Notes under the pieces: model-generated
Database searches by the model: none
Told to the model about the DNA's origin: nothing
Seen by the model: the letters and a program-made list of their open reading frames with translations, nothing else
Position numbers and translations under genes: made by a program
Origin: Pictodentalium vernedei
Taxonomy: Eukaryota > Mollusca > Scaphopoda > Dentaliida > Dentaliidae
Direction: 5' to 3'
DNA: 64,000 nt
Assembly (NCBI GenBank): GCA_031216915.1
Contig: CM062294.1
Span: 387,987,217-388,051,216, forward strand
Part shown: positions 43,827-56,028 of the stretch, in pieces
How the letters are laid out: each line of letters opens with the position of its first letter
Position numbering within the stretch: position 1 is the first letter of the stretch

Positions 43827-45018
43827 GGAATAAATGCACATTTTATCATTAGAATGTGCAGGAAAATAATTGATTCCTGTAACTTAAATACTCCTGTTAA
43901 TTGATTATTTTTCACTGCCAAAGTGCATGTGGCTATTCAATCAACAGGGTTCTCCTGTACCCAACAGAATATACAACTAAACTGGGTATCAAACCTGACC
44001 ATCTAACTTTGTAATGCAACACTCTGAAAACTTACTAACTCCCCCCCCCCCCCCAAAAAAAAAAAAGAGAAAAAAGTTTCTTGTTCCTACAAGATATTTA
44101 AAATGTTGCTGCAGCTGAACTATAATTGGAGTAAATGAATCTAAATTTATTATGGCACATGCATAATGTCGTAAAGTCTGCTTGCCAGAAGTCTACAATT
44201 ACAAATTTGGGTTGATATTACTTCAGTCTTCAGATCTGGAGAGTTGGCTTAGGACAGCCTAAAATACACGACACAAGAAGTTCCCAGGGAAAAAAACACC
44301 ACCCTAAATAAGACCTTCCAAGTTGTTACACCTCCCCTCAGGGAGATTCAATGCCTTGATGGTCCTGGAATAAAATATTGTTTTAAGCCTGTGTTACGTA
44401 TAAAATAGTACATAATGACAGTTATAATGTACATAAAAAATAAGACTGATATTTGGACAACACTACTTGGCATGCTGTGACTGTTTTTTCATGTGCAAAG
44501 ATATAGTTACTGTAGTTTTGGTAAAATTTATTTTGCTGAAGTATGTACCATGGCACTCCTGATTTCTGCAGTCATTTATTTATTTACTTTAAGCTCACTC
44601 AATTACTAGTAAATAAATAAGGGTTCTCACACCTACCTTTGGCAAGTTGAATAGCTGGGACCCAATTGTCACTTTGATTTTTTGTAATATTGCATGTGGA
44701 CGGGCCTTGTTGTCCCTTGGGTGCAACAAGACTTTGAGTGCAAAGCGTTGTTGCACACAAAGGACAAATATATTAATTTATCAACTAGGGTAAAATATCA
44801 GACATAAACTATTTAATTTTTATTGCTTTAAGTTTGCATTGCTTATAAAATAGAGCATGTGGCAGCCAAAAGGACCATGTGGGATAGGACTGAGAAACAG
44901 ATTTTTAACTTTTTAGGCCTTATTTGCATATTGTCTTTGGAGTGCAACAAGACACCATTTGCAATGCTTTAACATTGCACCTTGTTGCATTCAAGGGATA
45001 ATAGGATGATCTACATAC
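43827..45018. other. Intronic sequence with one dispersed repeat
   Basis: A poly-C/poly-A tract is at 44041-44065. About 44680-44950 is similar to 60985-61315 (shared GCAAAGC(G/A)TTGTTG/AGCAC, AAAGGACAAAT, GGTAAAATATCA, CATGTGG, TTTTTTAGGCCTTAT). The remainder is unassigned. Confidence 0.5.
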
Positions 45019-45223
45019 CTTTCGATTTTTGCCATCAAAATTGCAGCGTTCAATCTTATCAAGCCTCGCATCAGACCAGTACAGTTTCTGTGTAGTATGA
45101 TCAATAGTCAAGCCATTTGGTGTTCTTATGTTTGTGGTAATGATAGAAATTGCTTCATAGCCATCCAAATATGCTTTCTGTATGCTGGGTTTCTCATCAT
45201 TCCAATTTGTCCAAAACATTTGA
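45019..45223 (-). CDS. LRP1: LRP1 internal exon 2 of the window (YWTD propeller)
   Basis: Minus strand, acceptor TTTTTTCTAG, donor GTATGT. One base completes the split codon from the upstream exon (TA|T), and 68 whole codons follow, ending in phase 0. The product reads [20 protein letters not shown] and includes [30 protein letters not shown]. Human LRP1 has MFWTNWNEQHPSI, IRTPNGLAIDH and KLYFSDATLDKIERC at matching spacing, so alignment needs no gap. These are two class B repeats of one propeller; NGL.ID and YWSD are the structural signatures. Upstream intron 12.5 kb, downstream intron 43.3 kb. Confidence 0.92.
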
Positions 45224-45472
45224 CTAGAAAAAATAAATCTAGTGTGTCATCTTGAATTTTTTATATTATGAGTTGGATTATTTAATCTATGAACCTTTGT
45301 GAGTGGGATGAATAATTAATGCCAAGATTTGGATTTAAAATTTAATAGTATACATTTCTTTTCTTTATCCCATGACATTTTAGCTCATGTTTATCACAAG
45401 AATTAACATATATGATAAAAAGTTTAACCCCTAAAGGAATGGAAAATTTTATGCATTTTTACTACACTTTAA

Positions 45473-45704
45473 CCCTTAAACCAATGCAAACAATATCAAA
45501 ATTTATTATTTTAATTATTTTTTTTTAAATTTCTAAAAAAGTTTCAACAAAACCATATCATGTCACCCCTCATTGCCATGAGCTCGTTACTTTGAGGAAT
45601 CATATGATATGGTTTTGTTGAAATTTAAAAAAAAATATGGGTTTTTTTAACTGCTTAATTTGTAAATTATGCAGACAGATGTAGCTGATTCTTTATGTAA
45701 AGGG
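45473..45704. mobile_element. TTAA-flanked piggyBac-like MITE
   Basis: TTAA at 45469-45472 and 45705-45708; right end AAAGGG, left end CCCTTAAACC. A central hairpin has ~20 bp arms (TTTCAACAAAACCATATCAT at 45541 and its complement near 45608-45628). Confidence 0.65.
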
Positions 45705-45708
45705 TTAA

Positions 45709-46135
45709 CAGTCTAAAGTCAATGGCTTTGCAGTTGTTTCTAGGCACAGACGTTTTTGACTTCAGTACCACCAATACAAGCATTTAATCTGTCATGTCTT
45801 GTTTGGAACAGCTCTATATAACATATTAATATTCTCGAGTGGCATGGAAAAATTTCACCCCAGAGGAAGATATTTGTCCCAGATACGAGAGCTGCCGAGT
45901 GTCTGGGTCAAACATCTGACACAAAGGGTAAGATATACCCACCCACCCGAGTAATGTGGGTGAGTGGTAATCCACTCGAGGATGTTTTTCTTCAATCACA
46001 TCTTCACGTGGCATCACAATCAAAATACTTCTCATGTGAAGAAAATTTACTCTTCTATCCTTTGATCGAAGAGAAAAATGAATTGCATATTCAGAAAAAG
46101 TATCTGAAAGTTTTGTAAATGCCAAAAGCAAACCT
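45709..46135. other. Intronic sequence, no gene seen
   Basis: A 109-codon minus-strand frame (46155-45826) has no recognisable domain and no splice context joining it to LRP1. Confidence 0.4.
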
Positions 46136-46365
46136 AGAAATAAACAATCCGTCATTTGCAGAATGAGGTCCCCAAAGGGTGAATTTGCTGGTGCTGTGCC
46201 ATACAGTGGGATAATTTATCCTCTGGGTACCTCTTTCTATTGAAGCCTGAGACCTTGATGCAGATTGAGGTTCACAGAGGGTAAATTTAGCAATGCTACT
46301 TTGCTGTACAAATTCCCCCTGTGGGGCCTCATTCTGCAGATGGCTGACTGCTTATTTCCAGGCTT
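46136..46365. mobile_element. Foldback MITE with ~55 bp arms
   Basis: The arms (GAAATAA(A/G)CA(A/G)TC.G.CAT, then TGCAGAATGAGG(T/C)CCC) are inverted with ~80% identity. Ends resemble the CAGGCCTGGAAATAA TIR at 1921, suggesting a hAT-type MITE. The candidate 8 bp flanks (GCCAAAAG, ACCAATGG) match only partly. Confidence 0.5.
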
Positions 46366-46590
46366 GACCAATGGTACATACTATAAAAGCAAGCATTAGC
46401 TCACGACAGTGATGGGTTAATGTACTGGAGTGAGTTGAAGCAGATGACATGCTGGTGACTTCAATTTTGAAAATGATTGATCTCAATATCATCATGTGGT
46501 GAGCAATAGGAGAAAAATCATCCTCTAGTAGTGCAGTGGTGAGATGCATTGCTATGTCAACTAAAGCAAGCAGAGGCACCATGTTTGTAA

Positions 46591-46824
46591 TCCTTTACCT
46601 AAAGTAACGACCAAAACCGGCCAGCACTATTCACAAAAATCACCATTCAATTTTCTTTATTTTTCCATTATTTGTCTCAAAAACAAAGCTTATGACACGT
46701 CATTGGAAGGAGTTGATTCAGCTTGTTCCAGTGAGGTGCCATAAGCTATGTTTTTGTCGTAAAAAATGAAAAAAATTAGTTATTCTGAGGCAAGTGTTGT
46801 CTGCCTTTCATGTTAGGTAAAGGG
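46591..46824. mobile_element. piggyBac-like MITE
   Basis: Right end TTAGGTAAAGGG beside TTAA (46825); left end TCCTTTACCTAAAGTAACGA beside GTAA, a decayed TTAA. The interior has an imperfect palindrome around AAAGCTTATGAC / GCCATAAGCTATG. Its subterminal CCAAAACCGGCCAGCACT matches the TIRs at 10974 and 20299. Confidence 0.7.
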
Positions 46825-46828
46825 TTAA

Positions 46829-47941
46829 CAAAATGCTGAAGATGATAAAATTGTTAGACAATCATTAAATATTCAAGTAAGTATGGTCATGTGGGTTGGG
46901 TAAGATAAACACAGGTCTCAGCTGGAACAAATGTATCGCAGCAGGCAGGTGATGTGAGAAAACAGAATGCAGAAAAATTACCAAATACTAGTTAACAGAA
47001 CATTCAAGTAAATTGAATATTTGTTCTTAACAACGTGATCATTCAGTTAAAAGGGCTCCATTGTGCTCATTTTCCAGTTTTCTAACAAATGAAAAGCAGA
47101 GTCCTGTGAATCACTTATTTTTTACTCAAATAAAAACTTGAATAGAATCAAGTCTATTATTCAAAATCAAATTGAACCTTGAATTGAATAATTTTAGAAG
47201 TTACGATTGATAAAATATTTCATCATCAAGGCATGCCTACACTGAATGCATGTCCTGATGATGTAGTTGGCATATTACCCAGTGAGGATTTTTTAAAAAA
47301 AACATTAATGGGTGTGAGAATGCTGTACTGGGCATTGCACCAGCTGCTACGAACTGTGAGCTCATCGTTGATATTGCTTGGGAACATTAAATTTATTTTC
47401 AGCAGTAATAGTGACTAGTGAAACTGGAATTAGCATGGATGGTGGCATGGGTCAAGATGCTGTTTATGTTAATATAGTGGAAATTACACTCAGTCTTCAT
47501 TTTCAACATTATTTATGTACAATTTCTATCTCAGCTGCGTGTTTTTGAGGCGACGAAGATGACTGATACCAAGCAAAATTCATTATGTGTACAGTCCCTG
47601 CAAAAGTAGTCTTCCAAATTACCCCAGTTGTTACATATGATTACATAATACAGTCACTGTTAATCCGGTTCAATTTTGATCTCTGTGTCTATTTATAGAG
47701 GAACTTTTTATGAGTGGGCGGAGCTAATTAATGGGGCTTTCCAGCACTGGTCTGATAAAGCATAACACTTTTGAGATGTTGTTTATAACCTTTCTGACAA
47801 CTTTTATTCATCAAATGTTATTAAATATCTTTTTGAAATTTATTCTGTATTTTGCTATAATTTATTGGGAATGCATATCTATCAATATATTCAATTAATT
47901 GTAATTTGTAACAAAAACAAAAAATCACATTAAAGTTAAAA
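46829..47941. other. Intronic sequence, no gene seen
   Basis: AT-rich and unique-looking. No conserved frame, TIR or tandem repeat noted. Confidence 0.5.
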
Positions 47942-50369
47942 AATTTATAGTAATTTATATATTTTTTATACTTACCAATGACCCAGACATAGCTGGTGCT
48001 AACTCTTAAAATATAGGGCCAAACACAAATTTTGCCCCCCAATCCCCAAAATTTGCATCTAAAACTAAAGAAAACATGTCCTGAAAGGCCCTCCACACTT
48101 CGCCCCTACTGCGCATGCGCAGTGTGAAGGACGTTCCGAAATTGGCGCCATTAATCATTCTAATAACCAGTGCCTGGTAAGCGCTATGTACTCAGCGGGG
48201 AGGCAAGAGTTCCCAACTCCTGGGAGGGCCATCCCCGTCTGGGTCATTGGTAAGTATAAAAAATATATAAATTACTATAAATTTTTTAACATTTTTATAC
48301 TGTACCAATGACCCAGACATAGCTGAATAGTAAAAAGGCTGGAGGGCCAAGGACATAGAGCAAAATGGAATACGCTCAATAAAATAAAATAGAGTCATCC
48401 CCTGTAGGGAAAAGAAGTAATAGGCCTTACATGTATCTTTCTTATTTTATGTTAAATTAGAAAGATACAACACCTTCCAAAATTGAGCTTCATACATCCA
48501 TATACTCTATAAATATCCAATATAATCCTTATACTAATAATTTTTAAAGTAAGCCAATAAATAAAGTAAGTCTAGAGAATAGAGACTCTTATACTCCTAA
48601 AAGTGTCTGAGGATTGCATAATCATGTCCGTTGACATATGCAATATTCAAAAGCTATACTTTAAAAACTAAGACTTGAATGAATTTTAAAAACCTAAACT
48701 TCTCACTAAACAACCATCCCAATAACAGCTCAGAATTACTAACTCCGGAGGAGGTATCCCCTTGTTTTCATAGTAAAACAGGTGACCCAAGGGAACACCC
48801 TCCCCCCCCCCCCCCTTTTTCTTGCCCTGGGTCAAATAGCCCAGCGCGAAGAGGGCAGCCGAACGGAGACACTGCCGAAACAGACAGCCTACCTAGCTAT
48901 AGTAGCAACTGTTAAGTGAATGACATTCTGAGCAGTAGATAATAGACCTAACAATAGAGGCCTCCAGAAATGGACTCGATATTTCTGAGATAAAATTCAT
49001 GAATGTGGATGGCTGAGCGCAATGAGCGGCCTTCAAAAATCTATAATAGCGACACTATTAATGTAAGCCCAAGAAGTAGAAGAACTCTTACTTCATGAGC
49101 CGAAATCTTAAGTACAACTGCTAAGTCAATGATATACTATAAGCAGTACCGATAGTTAATAGAATCCAATAACAATAAAATGGAGCGTAACGTCCTTCTA
49201 CTAGACATCAAAGACAGAAGAAGCTTACGCCCATAGTAATAAACAGAAATCTGTTTATAAATACATAAACTGTACCCGGAAAGAGTAAAGGCCTATGCCC
49301 ATACGAAGACGGAAGGACCTTAAAATAATAGGTTCCGGATAATAGGAGCCTAACTCTTATGCAACAATCCAACCTAAATAGTAACGGAAGTATTGATTCC
49401 GAAACTATGAAAGTGAAAATCATCCATCGATAGTGCATGAAACTCACTGACTCTACAGTAAAAGAGAACCAACAGAATTACTGTCTAAAAGGTCAGAATT
49501 GAAAACTACTGTTTCCCGAGGCTCAATGATTACTTAGCTAATTAAGAACCGAAGTTAAAATCCGTATAGGAATTTAATCTAAAGATTCTAAGTCTATTTA
49601 TCAAAAAGTTACTAACTGACTTAGATAAAGAGACAAAAGACTCAATTGTAAACTATCGTAGAGTGCATCGGTATGAGGTAACATAAACCTATAACCTAAA
49701 TAATAACAGGCTGCAGTAGATCTTGTGAAACAAGTATACTAAAAAAAATAGCAATGAGTAGTATGGAGGGATCAACAATATGAACATAATGATCCCTACA
49801 CCACGACGGAAGAGCCTCCACTTTAGTCGCATAGAATAGCGAAGAAGAGAATCTCCTATAGTAAGAAATCGCGTCCAAAGCTCGTCCAGTACAGTGCTTA
49901 CAATGCAATACGGACCACACAACGGAATACATGAAGGTTGCGACCTTGCTGGTTGTGATAAAGATGACACGATTTACCCAGTGAAAAAAGATCCTCACAT
50001 AGAGGAAGATTTCACGTTAAGACCCACAGTAGACAAGAGAGTAAATTACTCATGATCTCTGTGAAGATAGAGATGCTATCAACAGAAATGTATAGTGGTT
50101 GTTTATCTTAGCAATACCTGCTAAAACAACAGCGCCGGAGGATACGCGTATCCTATCATTCCGTCCTATAGATCAATAGAGCGTTAACCCTATTAGCTCA
50201 GAGATCTGGACAAGCCAACACATACGTCTGCAATTGATTAGCAAGCTGTGTCATAATAAATCATCATTGGGCGCTCCCATAGATAGCAAATCTGATTGAA
50301 TACTTGTTTGTTGAGAGTCCATTCTGACAGCAACAAGCGACCCGTAAGAGAACGGGAGTCCGATAAAAC

Positions 50370-50810
50370 AATCAGATGACCCGGAATATGACGGACCAAA
50401 ACTGAACTTGGTGTACTATAACCAACAGACGGATTCTTTCCATTAAATTGAATAACGGAAACGAAAGAGTGCCTCCCTGGTTCCGGAGATACGCCACTAC
50501 TGTCGAATTAAAGGACAGGAATTGGGCATGCGTTTCTGAATAATGTTCATGCAATGACATAAAGCAAGCCTAAAAAACATTATTCCGCGGAAGTTAAACT
50601 GATAGCTAAAAGACTGCGGAACACAAAGACCCTGGCACTTCGAATCCGTAGGGATCAGTATATATCCCAATCTGTTTGACTGGCAACCGTCATAACCACC
50701 ACACTCGGGTCCGGCAACTGCGGCGGCACTCTCTGAGTCAGCCACCGAATGTTTGCCCCAGTCTGAATCTCTTGTAACACTAGATAGACAAGAGATTGTA
50801 TAAATCGAGC
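50370..50810 (-). pseudogene. DIRS-like RNase H remnant
   Basis: The minus-strand frame reads FNSTVVAYLRNQGGTLSFPL and FNLMERI, then in another frame VRHIPGHLI. Upstream, near 50770-50690, pieces equivalent to ANIRWLTQRVPPQLPDP are found. This equals the RNase H block of copy 1 (DNSIMVAYIRNQSGTH). Frame changes and stops make it non-functional. Confidence 0.7.
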
Positions 50811-51316
50811 AATTCATGGATTGCCGGGAAGTTGCCGTCGAAGAGAAGCTCCTCCGAGAACGAAGCGACTCTGAGAGAGTTCTTAACCTTACTATCCACG
50901 CGTGTGGATGTAACTAGGGCTGCGTCACGTCTAACCAACTCCAATCAGCCACTGAAGGGCTGAGTTTTACGTGAACAAACTACTGCCCTCAAAAGAAATT
51001 ACATTGAGAATAATATCCCGTAAATCTTTTCTTGAAGACGTAATGATAACGCCTCAGTGAGGCGGATTACGTATAATAAAGCGTCTAAGTTAAGTCTACT
51101 ATACATAATGTCGTTCCCAACATTGAAATTGGAAAAGACATAAACGGCGAAAAAGAATATATGCAGTCTTTAATCACACCGTCTAGACGCATATGAACTC
51201 TCGGTATGCCCTGCTCTGCCAAAATAAACTATTTGTAAAAATGATAAAATGGCAGAAATGAGCAACGCGGACAAGAAACTAAACTATCATGCTTAGTAGC
51301 AGGCTTGTATATATAT

Positions 51317-51445
51317 ATATATATATATAGCGTCGAAAAATAAAACACATGTTGTAATGACAATATTGGACTGCGTCGGTAAGTCAGGGACAATGTCCCT
51401 GTACCGATCGAAAAATCCGAGTCCAATGACGCTATAAGTCTCTTA
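51317..51445. mobile_element. Palindromic MITE with AGCGTCG ends, copy 1
   Basis: The outer ends TATATAGCGTC / GACGCTATA are inverted. Inside is a nested pair TTGGACT / AGTCCAA, and at the centre AGGGACAATGTCCCT forms a 6 bp stem with a 3 nt loop. It directly follows a (TA)n tract at 51308-51327. Confidence 0.65.
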
Positions 51446-51559
51446 TCCAAGATCGCAGCAATGAAGTCCGAAAAATAATCACTGGAAGAAATGCCAGAAG
51501 ATATGAAAGGCATCCTCCGATACTACTAAAGGGAAAACTCGAAATCTTTCGAATCCCTT

Positions 51560-52180
51560 TCGCCATCCTGTCGGACCCTATAAAGCGTTCGGTCGTCCGT
51601 AGCTGATGCAACCGCGGACCGCACCGACCCAGCGCCGTCGGATAATTCCTGATTCGACCGAGAAACTGTCAATTGCTGGGATGCTGCGAAACAACTGTGC
51701 TAACTCGGATAGCACGTCCGTCACTGAGGCCTGAGGAGAAGCGGTCTTACGATGCATTGCCGCTGGAAGCACCGTGATCGTTACCCCGTGCATACTTCCA
51801 ATATGCGAGCGAACGGAGTGTATAGGCCTCGTGTCCCTTGGCTACCGGATGGCGCAACCTATTCGCCGTGGAATCACTGAATGCCGAAACTGATCGGATA
51901 CTCGAGGTCACGTAGCCAATGTGCGGTCGTGTGCCCTGCTGTGAGGATGAGGAAGCATTAAAGACAGTCTCTCGGACTGTCAATATAACGGAGCGTCCCG
52001 AGCAACGGACATATGCTCCGAATGTAAAATATCTGAACCACAACATGCGGTCCCCTATGTTGTTGGCTTCCTCCGATCTGTCCTCAATCTGCCGTCACTG
52101 GGTGAGTACTAAAGAAATTAAAGTGCTCGCATCACCCAAATCTCCTTCCTAGACCGCAACGGACGAACCCGGCAGCCGAA
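51560..52180 (-). pseudogene. DIRS-like ORF1 remnant
   Basis: Homologous at DNA level to 9010-9200 and 9690-10130 in copy 1 (shared GCTGGGATGCTGCGA, GAGGCCTGAGGAG, ACGGAGCGTCCC, CCACAACAT). It is present as a single copy here, whereas copy 1 has it duplicated. No intact frame. Confidence 0.55.
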
Positions 52181-52375
52181 CCATTCGATGAATGTACGCT
52201 ACACCGGGTGAGCTAGCGAATGTCACTCCGTAAGCGATAGACATATTCCATGAGCACTTATTGCCGCTAACTCTTCATTAACTATGACGACAGAGGCACA
52301 CTTTTGAAAGACATCTCCATAACTCTTCGAACAAGAAACCAGAAATGCTTGGATAACAAGCATAAAATAATAATA

Positions 52376-52500
52376 TATATAGCGTCGTTCAATAATTCGA
52401 AAGTTTGTGTGACATTATTGGACTATGTCGGAACTGAGGGACGATGTCCCTGAACCGAACCAAAAATTTCTAAGTCCACCGACGCTATCAGTTTCTTATC
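52376..52500. mobile_element. Palindromic MITE with AGCGTCG ends, copy 2
   Basis: Same nested-palindrome plan as 51317-51445: ATATATAGCGTCG ... CGACGCTATC, inner TTGGACT / AAGTCC, centre AGGGACGATGTCCCT. Downstream GCATCGCAGCA.. is also shared with copy 1, so a longer segment may have been duplicated. Confidence 0.65.
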
Positions 52501-52560
52501 CGGCATCGCAGCATATGTTGTTCCGAAAGGGAAAGCTTGAAGTCTAATTACTGTGTAATA

Positions 52561-54000
52561 TTCATATATTCATATTTGCATTTAACACTTTACATGACAC
52601 AACTGTAAAAATCGGCCAGCGTTATACACGAAATTCGTCATTCCCATTTTTTTTAGGTTTTTATCTTAATTGTTTGCTTCCAAAGCATATCTTATGATTT
52701 CTGATTGAAACGAGCGCGTAGCGTCTGTTTCAGTCAGGGGTCATAAGCTGTTTTGGAAGCAAAAAATATTTTGACAACTGTTGTGGTGGGGGGGGGGGGG
52801 GGGGCATACATCTGTTATTTATGGGGGGGGTTACATCTGTTATTTATGGAGGGGGGGGGACTTTAAACTATAAGGGTGTCGAAGCCTGCTCTTACTGGAC
52901 GTCGACTCGGCACATGTACATACGGCGATCTTAGGTGGAAAAGACAGCTATTCAGTATTAAGAAAACAACACTCGAACACTTGGTCTCTCAGTGTGCTGC
53001 AAGACACGGGGCTGTAGAAATTGTTTTGTTTTTTCTCATTTTTTGCAACTATCTATTCAAAACACCACTGGATGTTTTCCAATAAATTGTCGCAAAAAAA
53101 AAATTCAAGCTTTTTTGTTGTGGTAAAAAGTCTACAAAGAGTTCAATGGCGGGAAGTCGCCCATTGGAGAAGTCGGCCAAAAATAAAGTCAGCAACTCAG
53201 GTATGCCCCTAAGTCAGTCCACGGATTAAATCGGCCCAGGGCTTTTTCGTAGTGCTAATATTCATGTGCACGGTTATCTTAAGTGACAGGCCGAATGTTA
53301 GAAATTGATTTTTTTCTTATTTCTTATTGTGTCGCAACTATTTGTTGGAAAACACCACACGAGCGCTGTCTTTTCCTATAAATAGATTCAAAATAATATC
53401 AATATTTGTCGTAGTGCTAATAAAATTGTTAAATGGTAGGTCGAATGTTAGAAACAAAATTTTCTTTACAAGTCGCTGCGCAAATTAAAATTATATAGAT
53501 ATACATAATTGTAATTCAATTTAACCAGTTTCTGATGTTGGAAATCTCAAAAGAATGAACTTCATAGGAGTAATTTATGCTTTATCTATTGTCACCAGTC
53601 AATGTTTTCATTGCGAACAGAGGCTGTTTCTGAAACAATCAGTAGCTATTGTCGGCTCTTGTTTTACATCTTTGGAAGGATAATTAAAGGATTAGTTCGG
53701 ATTAGGAAATGTTATTACTACCAAATTTTATTGCTGCTGCTAGAACACAATAATTGACCATGTTAAGTGTTGTGTTATATTCAGTTATATTAGAACAGCC
53801 TGGGTCTACTTTTCTCGGTGATCCAAAGCAACAAACCTCAAGCTATACGCATCGTTTTTTAACGAAATATAAAATATATGTATATGTTTCTTCTAATTTT
53901 GCTGAGTTCAGACGGGAAACTGAAAACTCTCCCAAATTCTGCCAATTTATAATTTTCAACTGATCTCAGATACATTCAGACACATCGCGTTCCATCTCGC
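52561..54000. other. Intronic sequence, no gene seen
   Basis: About 52585-52780 resembles a decayed TTAA MITE (AACACTTTACATGAC, ATCGGCCAGCGTTATAC, then an AAGCATATCTTATGA palindrome), followed by a poly-G block at 52786-52860. A block around 53010-53090 (CAACTAT...AACACCAC) is partly repeated at 53335-53360. The remainder is unassigned. Confidence 0.45.
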
Positions 54001-54789
54001 CACATAAAGAAGGGTCGCTGCTAAAACACTCGAGGAGTGAGGTTTCCACTCACAAAATATGCTCTCAGCTTCGGTGGAAAAGGGACACCGAACACAACAT
54101 ATTTCTACAGATGGACCGTAGGTTGTCGTTCAAAGGACCCTCAGTTCAATGAAATCAAATTTGATTCCATGTCTGAAATCAGTCTGGAAATTATTTTGGT
54201 CTGTCAGGAAATTTTGTTCCGCCCCATACGGCGAGGAGCAATACCTATATCGCACTTGCATATCCCACTTGATGCTGCATAAGATTCCCACCCCACCCAA
54301 GTTCACCAGGATTTTTTTAATAGGCCTAGGCCCACAAGTAGTAGGCTTACAGCAACACTGAACATTAGGAGACAGAAACACAGACATTAAATGTTTGTGG
54401 GGTTGGCATATGCAACTGCACCCTCTGATGGCAAGATGGTAGGCCCATAACAGTCGGCTCTCTGCCTCCATTGAATTTGTACACTTAGCCTCCCCCCCAC
54501 CCCCCAACCATCCAGTCAGATGATATCTTTTCCCGACTGGTCTTCCACTGCATTTTTTTTTACCAAGAACATTTGGGGGGGGGGGGGGGGGGGGGGGAGG
54601 GGGGGTGGTATTCGTTTTGTATTTTTGCCCCACCAAGGTGAGTGGGAACATCGCCTTGTAAAACATGGATGCTTTGCCTCGTCATTGGGGCAAATTCGCA
54701 ATGGACTGGCTCGTTCTCTGCACACCCTGAAATCCAACATTACCCGTTGAACGCTTATTTTTTTTATTGAAAAATGTTGTATATCATCA
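54001..54789. other. Sequence with 23-G tract, no gene seen
   Basis: Poly-G at 54575-54597 followed by AGGGGGGTGG. A 178-codon minus frame (54666-54130) contains a proline run from this tract and no domain. Confidence 0.5.
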
Positions 54790-54849
54790 TCGGATTAAAG
54801 GGGATGTCGTAATTCGGAGTTGCTGTGCATCCCGCCCCCAGGTCCCACT

Positions 54850-55065
54850 GCCAAGTCTAACCACAGATGTCTGGACACCTCCCTCTTATATATGCCCGCC
54901 CCCCCCCCCCCCCCCCCCCCCCCCACACACACACACTTCCAAATAAAGAATACACAGATCTGTGTATTATATATTTCGAGGGGAGGGGGGGGGGGTGCAT
55001 ATAAGAATGAGGTGTTTTGAGGTAGGGGTGATTTAGATCAGGTTTCCAGACGTCTGTGGTCTAAT
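54850..55065. mobile_element. Foldback repeat with 26-C run and central palindrome
   Basis: Arms CCACAGATGTCTGGA...CACCTC.CTCTTATATATGC and their complement (GCATATAAGAATGAGGTG ... TCCAGACGTCTGTGG) are inverted. Inside are 26 C (54899-54924), (CA)n, the perfect 18 bp palindrome ATACACAGATCTGTGTAT, and a poly-G block at 54980-54997. Confidence 0.6.
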
Positions 55066-55084
55066 AACTCTGGCAATTTGGCCC

Positions 55085-56028
55085 ATTTTGTGGGTAACGA
55101 AACTACGTTGTTCTCAACCTGTTAAGTCAACGTCAGCTGTCCTTCATGCGAATACCTGGAAATGCAACCAAATTGTGTAAAGTTCTTTTTCATTGCCCGG
55201 AATATGTCTACCACTGCAGAATAAAAAAGGTGTGTATTTGAATGACTCTTTTCGAAAGGTTCTTCAACCTGTTACAAATGAGATTTTTTTATTATTATTT
55301 CCATTTTTGGCGTAACTTCGCTAATAATAGTCGGATTGTAAAAATTCAAGGACGAAATCACACTGATTTTTACTCAATATATTCAAAACGAAACGCGTTT
55401 TTAAAATTTCCCTATGATATTAAAAATAGTATTTGCCCGACTGGTTAGAAAAATGTGCTAATTGGTATCCCAAAATTATGGGATCAAAGAAACACCGACA
55501 TCGACAAAAAGTAACGAGAAGGTCTTCACAAATATTCCTGCGAGATCGAAACTGCCCTCAAAAGTCGTTTTGTACGATATTTCGAAATAAATTCTAATGA
55601 TTTTATTTTTATTTGTATAGTTTGGGAGCGATGCACTTTTTTCCCTAATTATCGACGGCTGTTTTGCAGAGAAATGATGTATGGAGGTCCTATTTTGTGT
55701 CGGAAGCATAACCTTGTCACAACACTGGGAAACACTTCAGGCTAATTATAACCGATAGTACGTCTTATTGAAGTCACGTGGTTGGGTTTTGATACCCCAC
55801 CTCATAGAGCAGTTAGTCGGGAGTCGATTGGCAGTGTTTTACAGGGAGCGTACACGGAATGTCCAGTGAAAAGCCAATTTCGAATTGAACCGAAAACCAA
55901 CTTAAAAGTCAAAACTGAATGGAATCTCAAAGCTTCGCAGGACTTTAATGAAAAGATATTCCCAGCATTGAATTTCTGACTGACCTTTCAGGAAACATTT
56001 TCAAAGATATATTTCTAGAAATCTTTGC
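55085..56028. other. Intronic sequence, no gene seen
   Basis: No recognisable frame or repeat. The composition is ordinary for this window. Confidence 0.5.

Larger units (their letters stand above)
47942..52560 (-). mobile_element. Decayed DIRS-like retroelement, copy 2
   Basis: Begins with the same inverted terminal segment as 4799 (arms at 47942-47990 and 48245-48290, AGTAATTTATATATTTTTTAT). RNase H and ORF1 remnants follow in the same order as copy 1. The stretch matching the RT core of copy 1 (about 7320-8330) is missing near 50.8 kb. Two small palindromic inserts (51317-51440, 52376-52500) also differ from copy 1. Frames are broken throughout. Confidence 0.7.

Noticed and set aside
45826-46155. 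109-codon minus-strand frame as a candidate additional LRP1 exon
   Set aside because: No YWTD, EGF or LDL-A motif, and the flanking LRP1 exons already join without a gap.
54130-54666. 178-codon minus-strand frame with a polyproline run
   Set aside because: The proline run is the translated 23-G tract; nothing else resembles a protein family.
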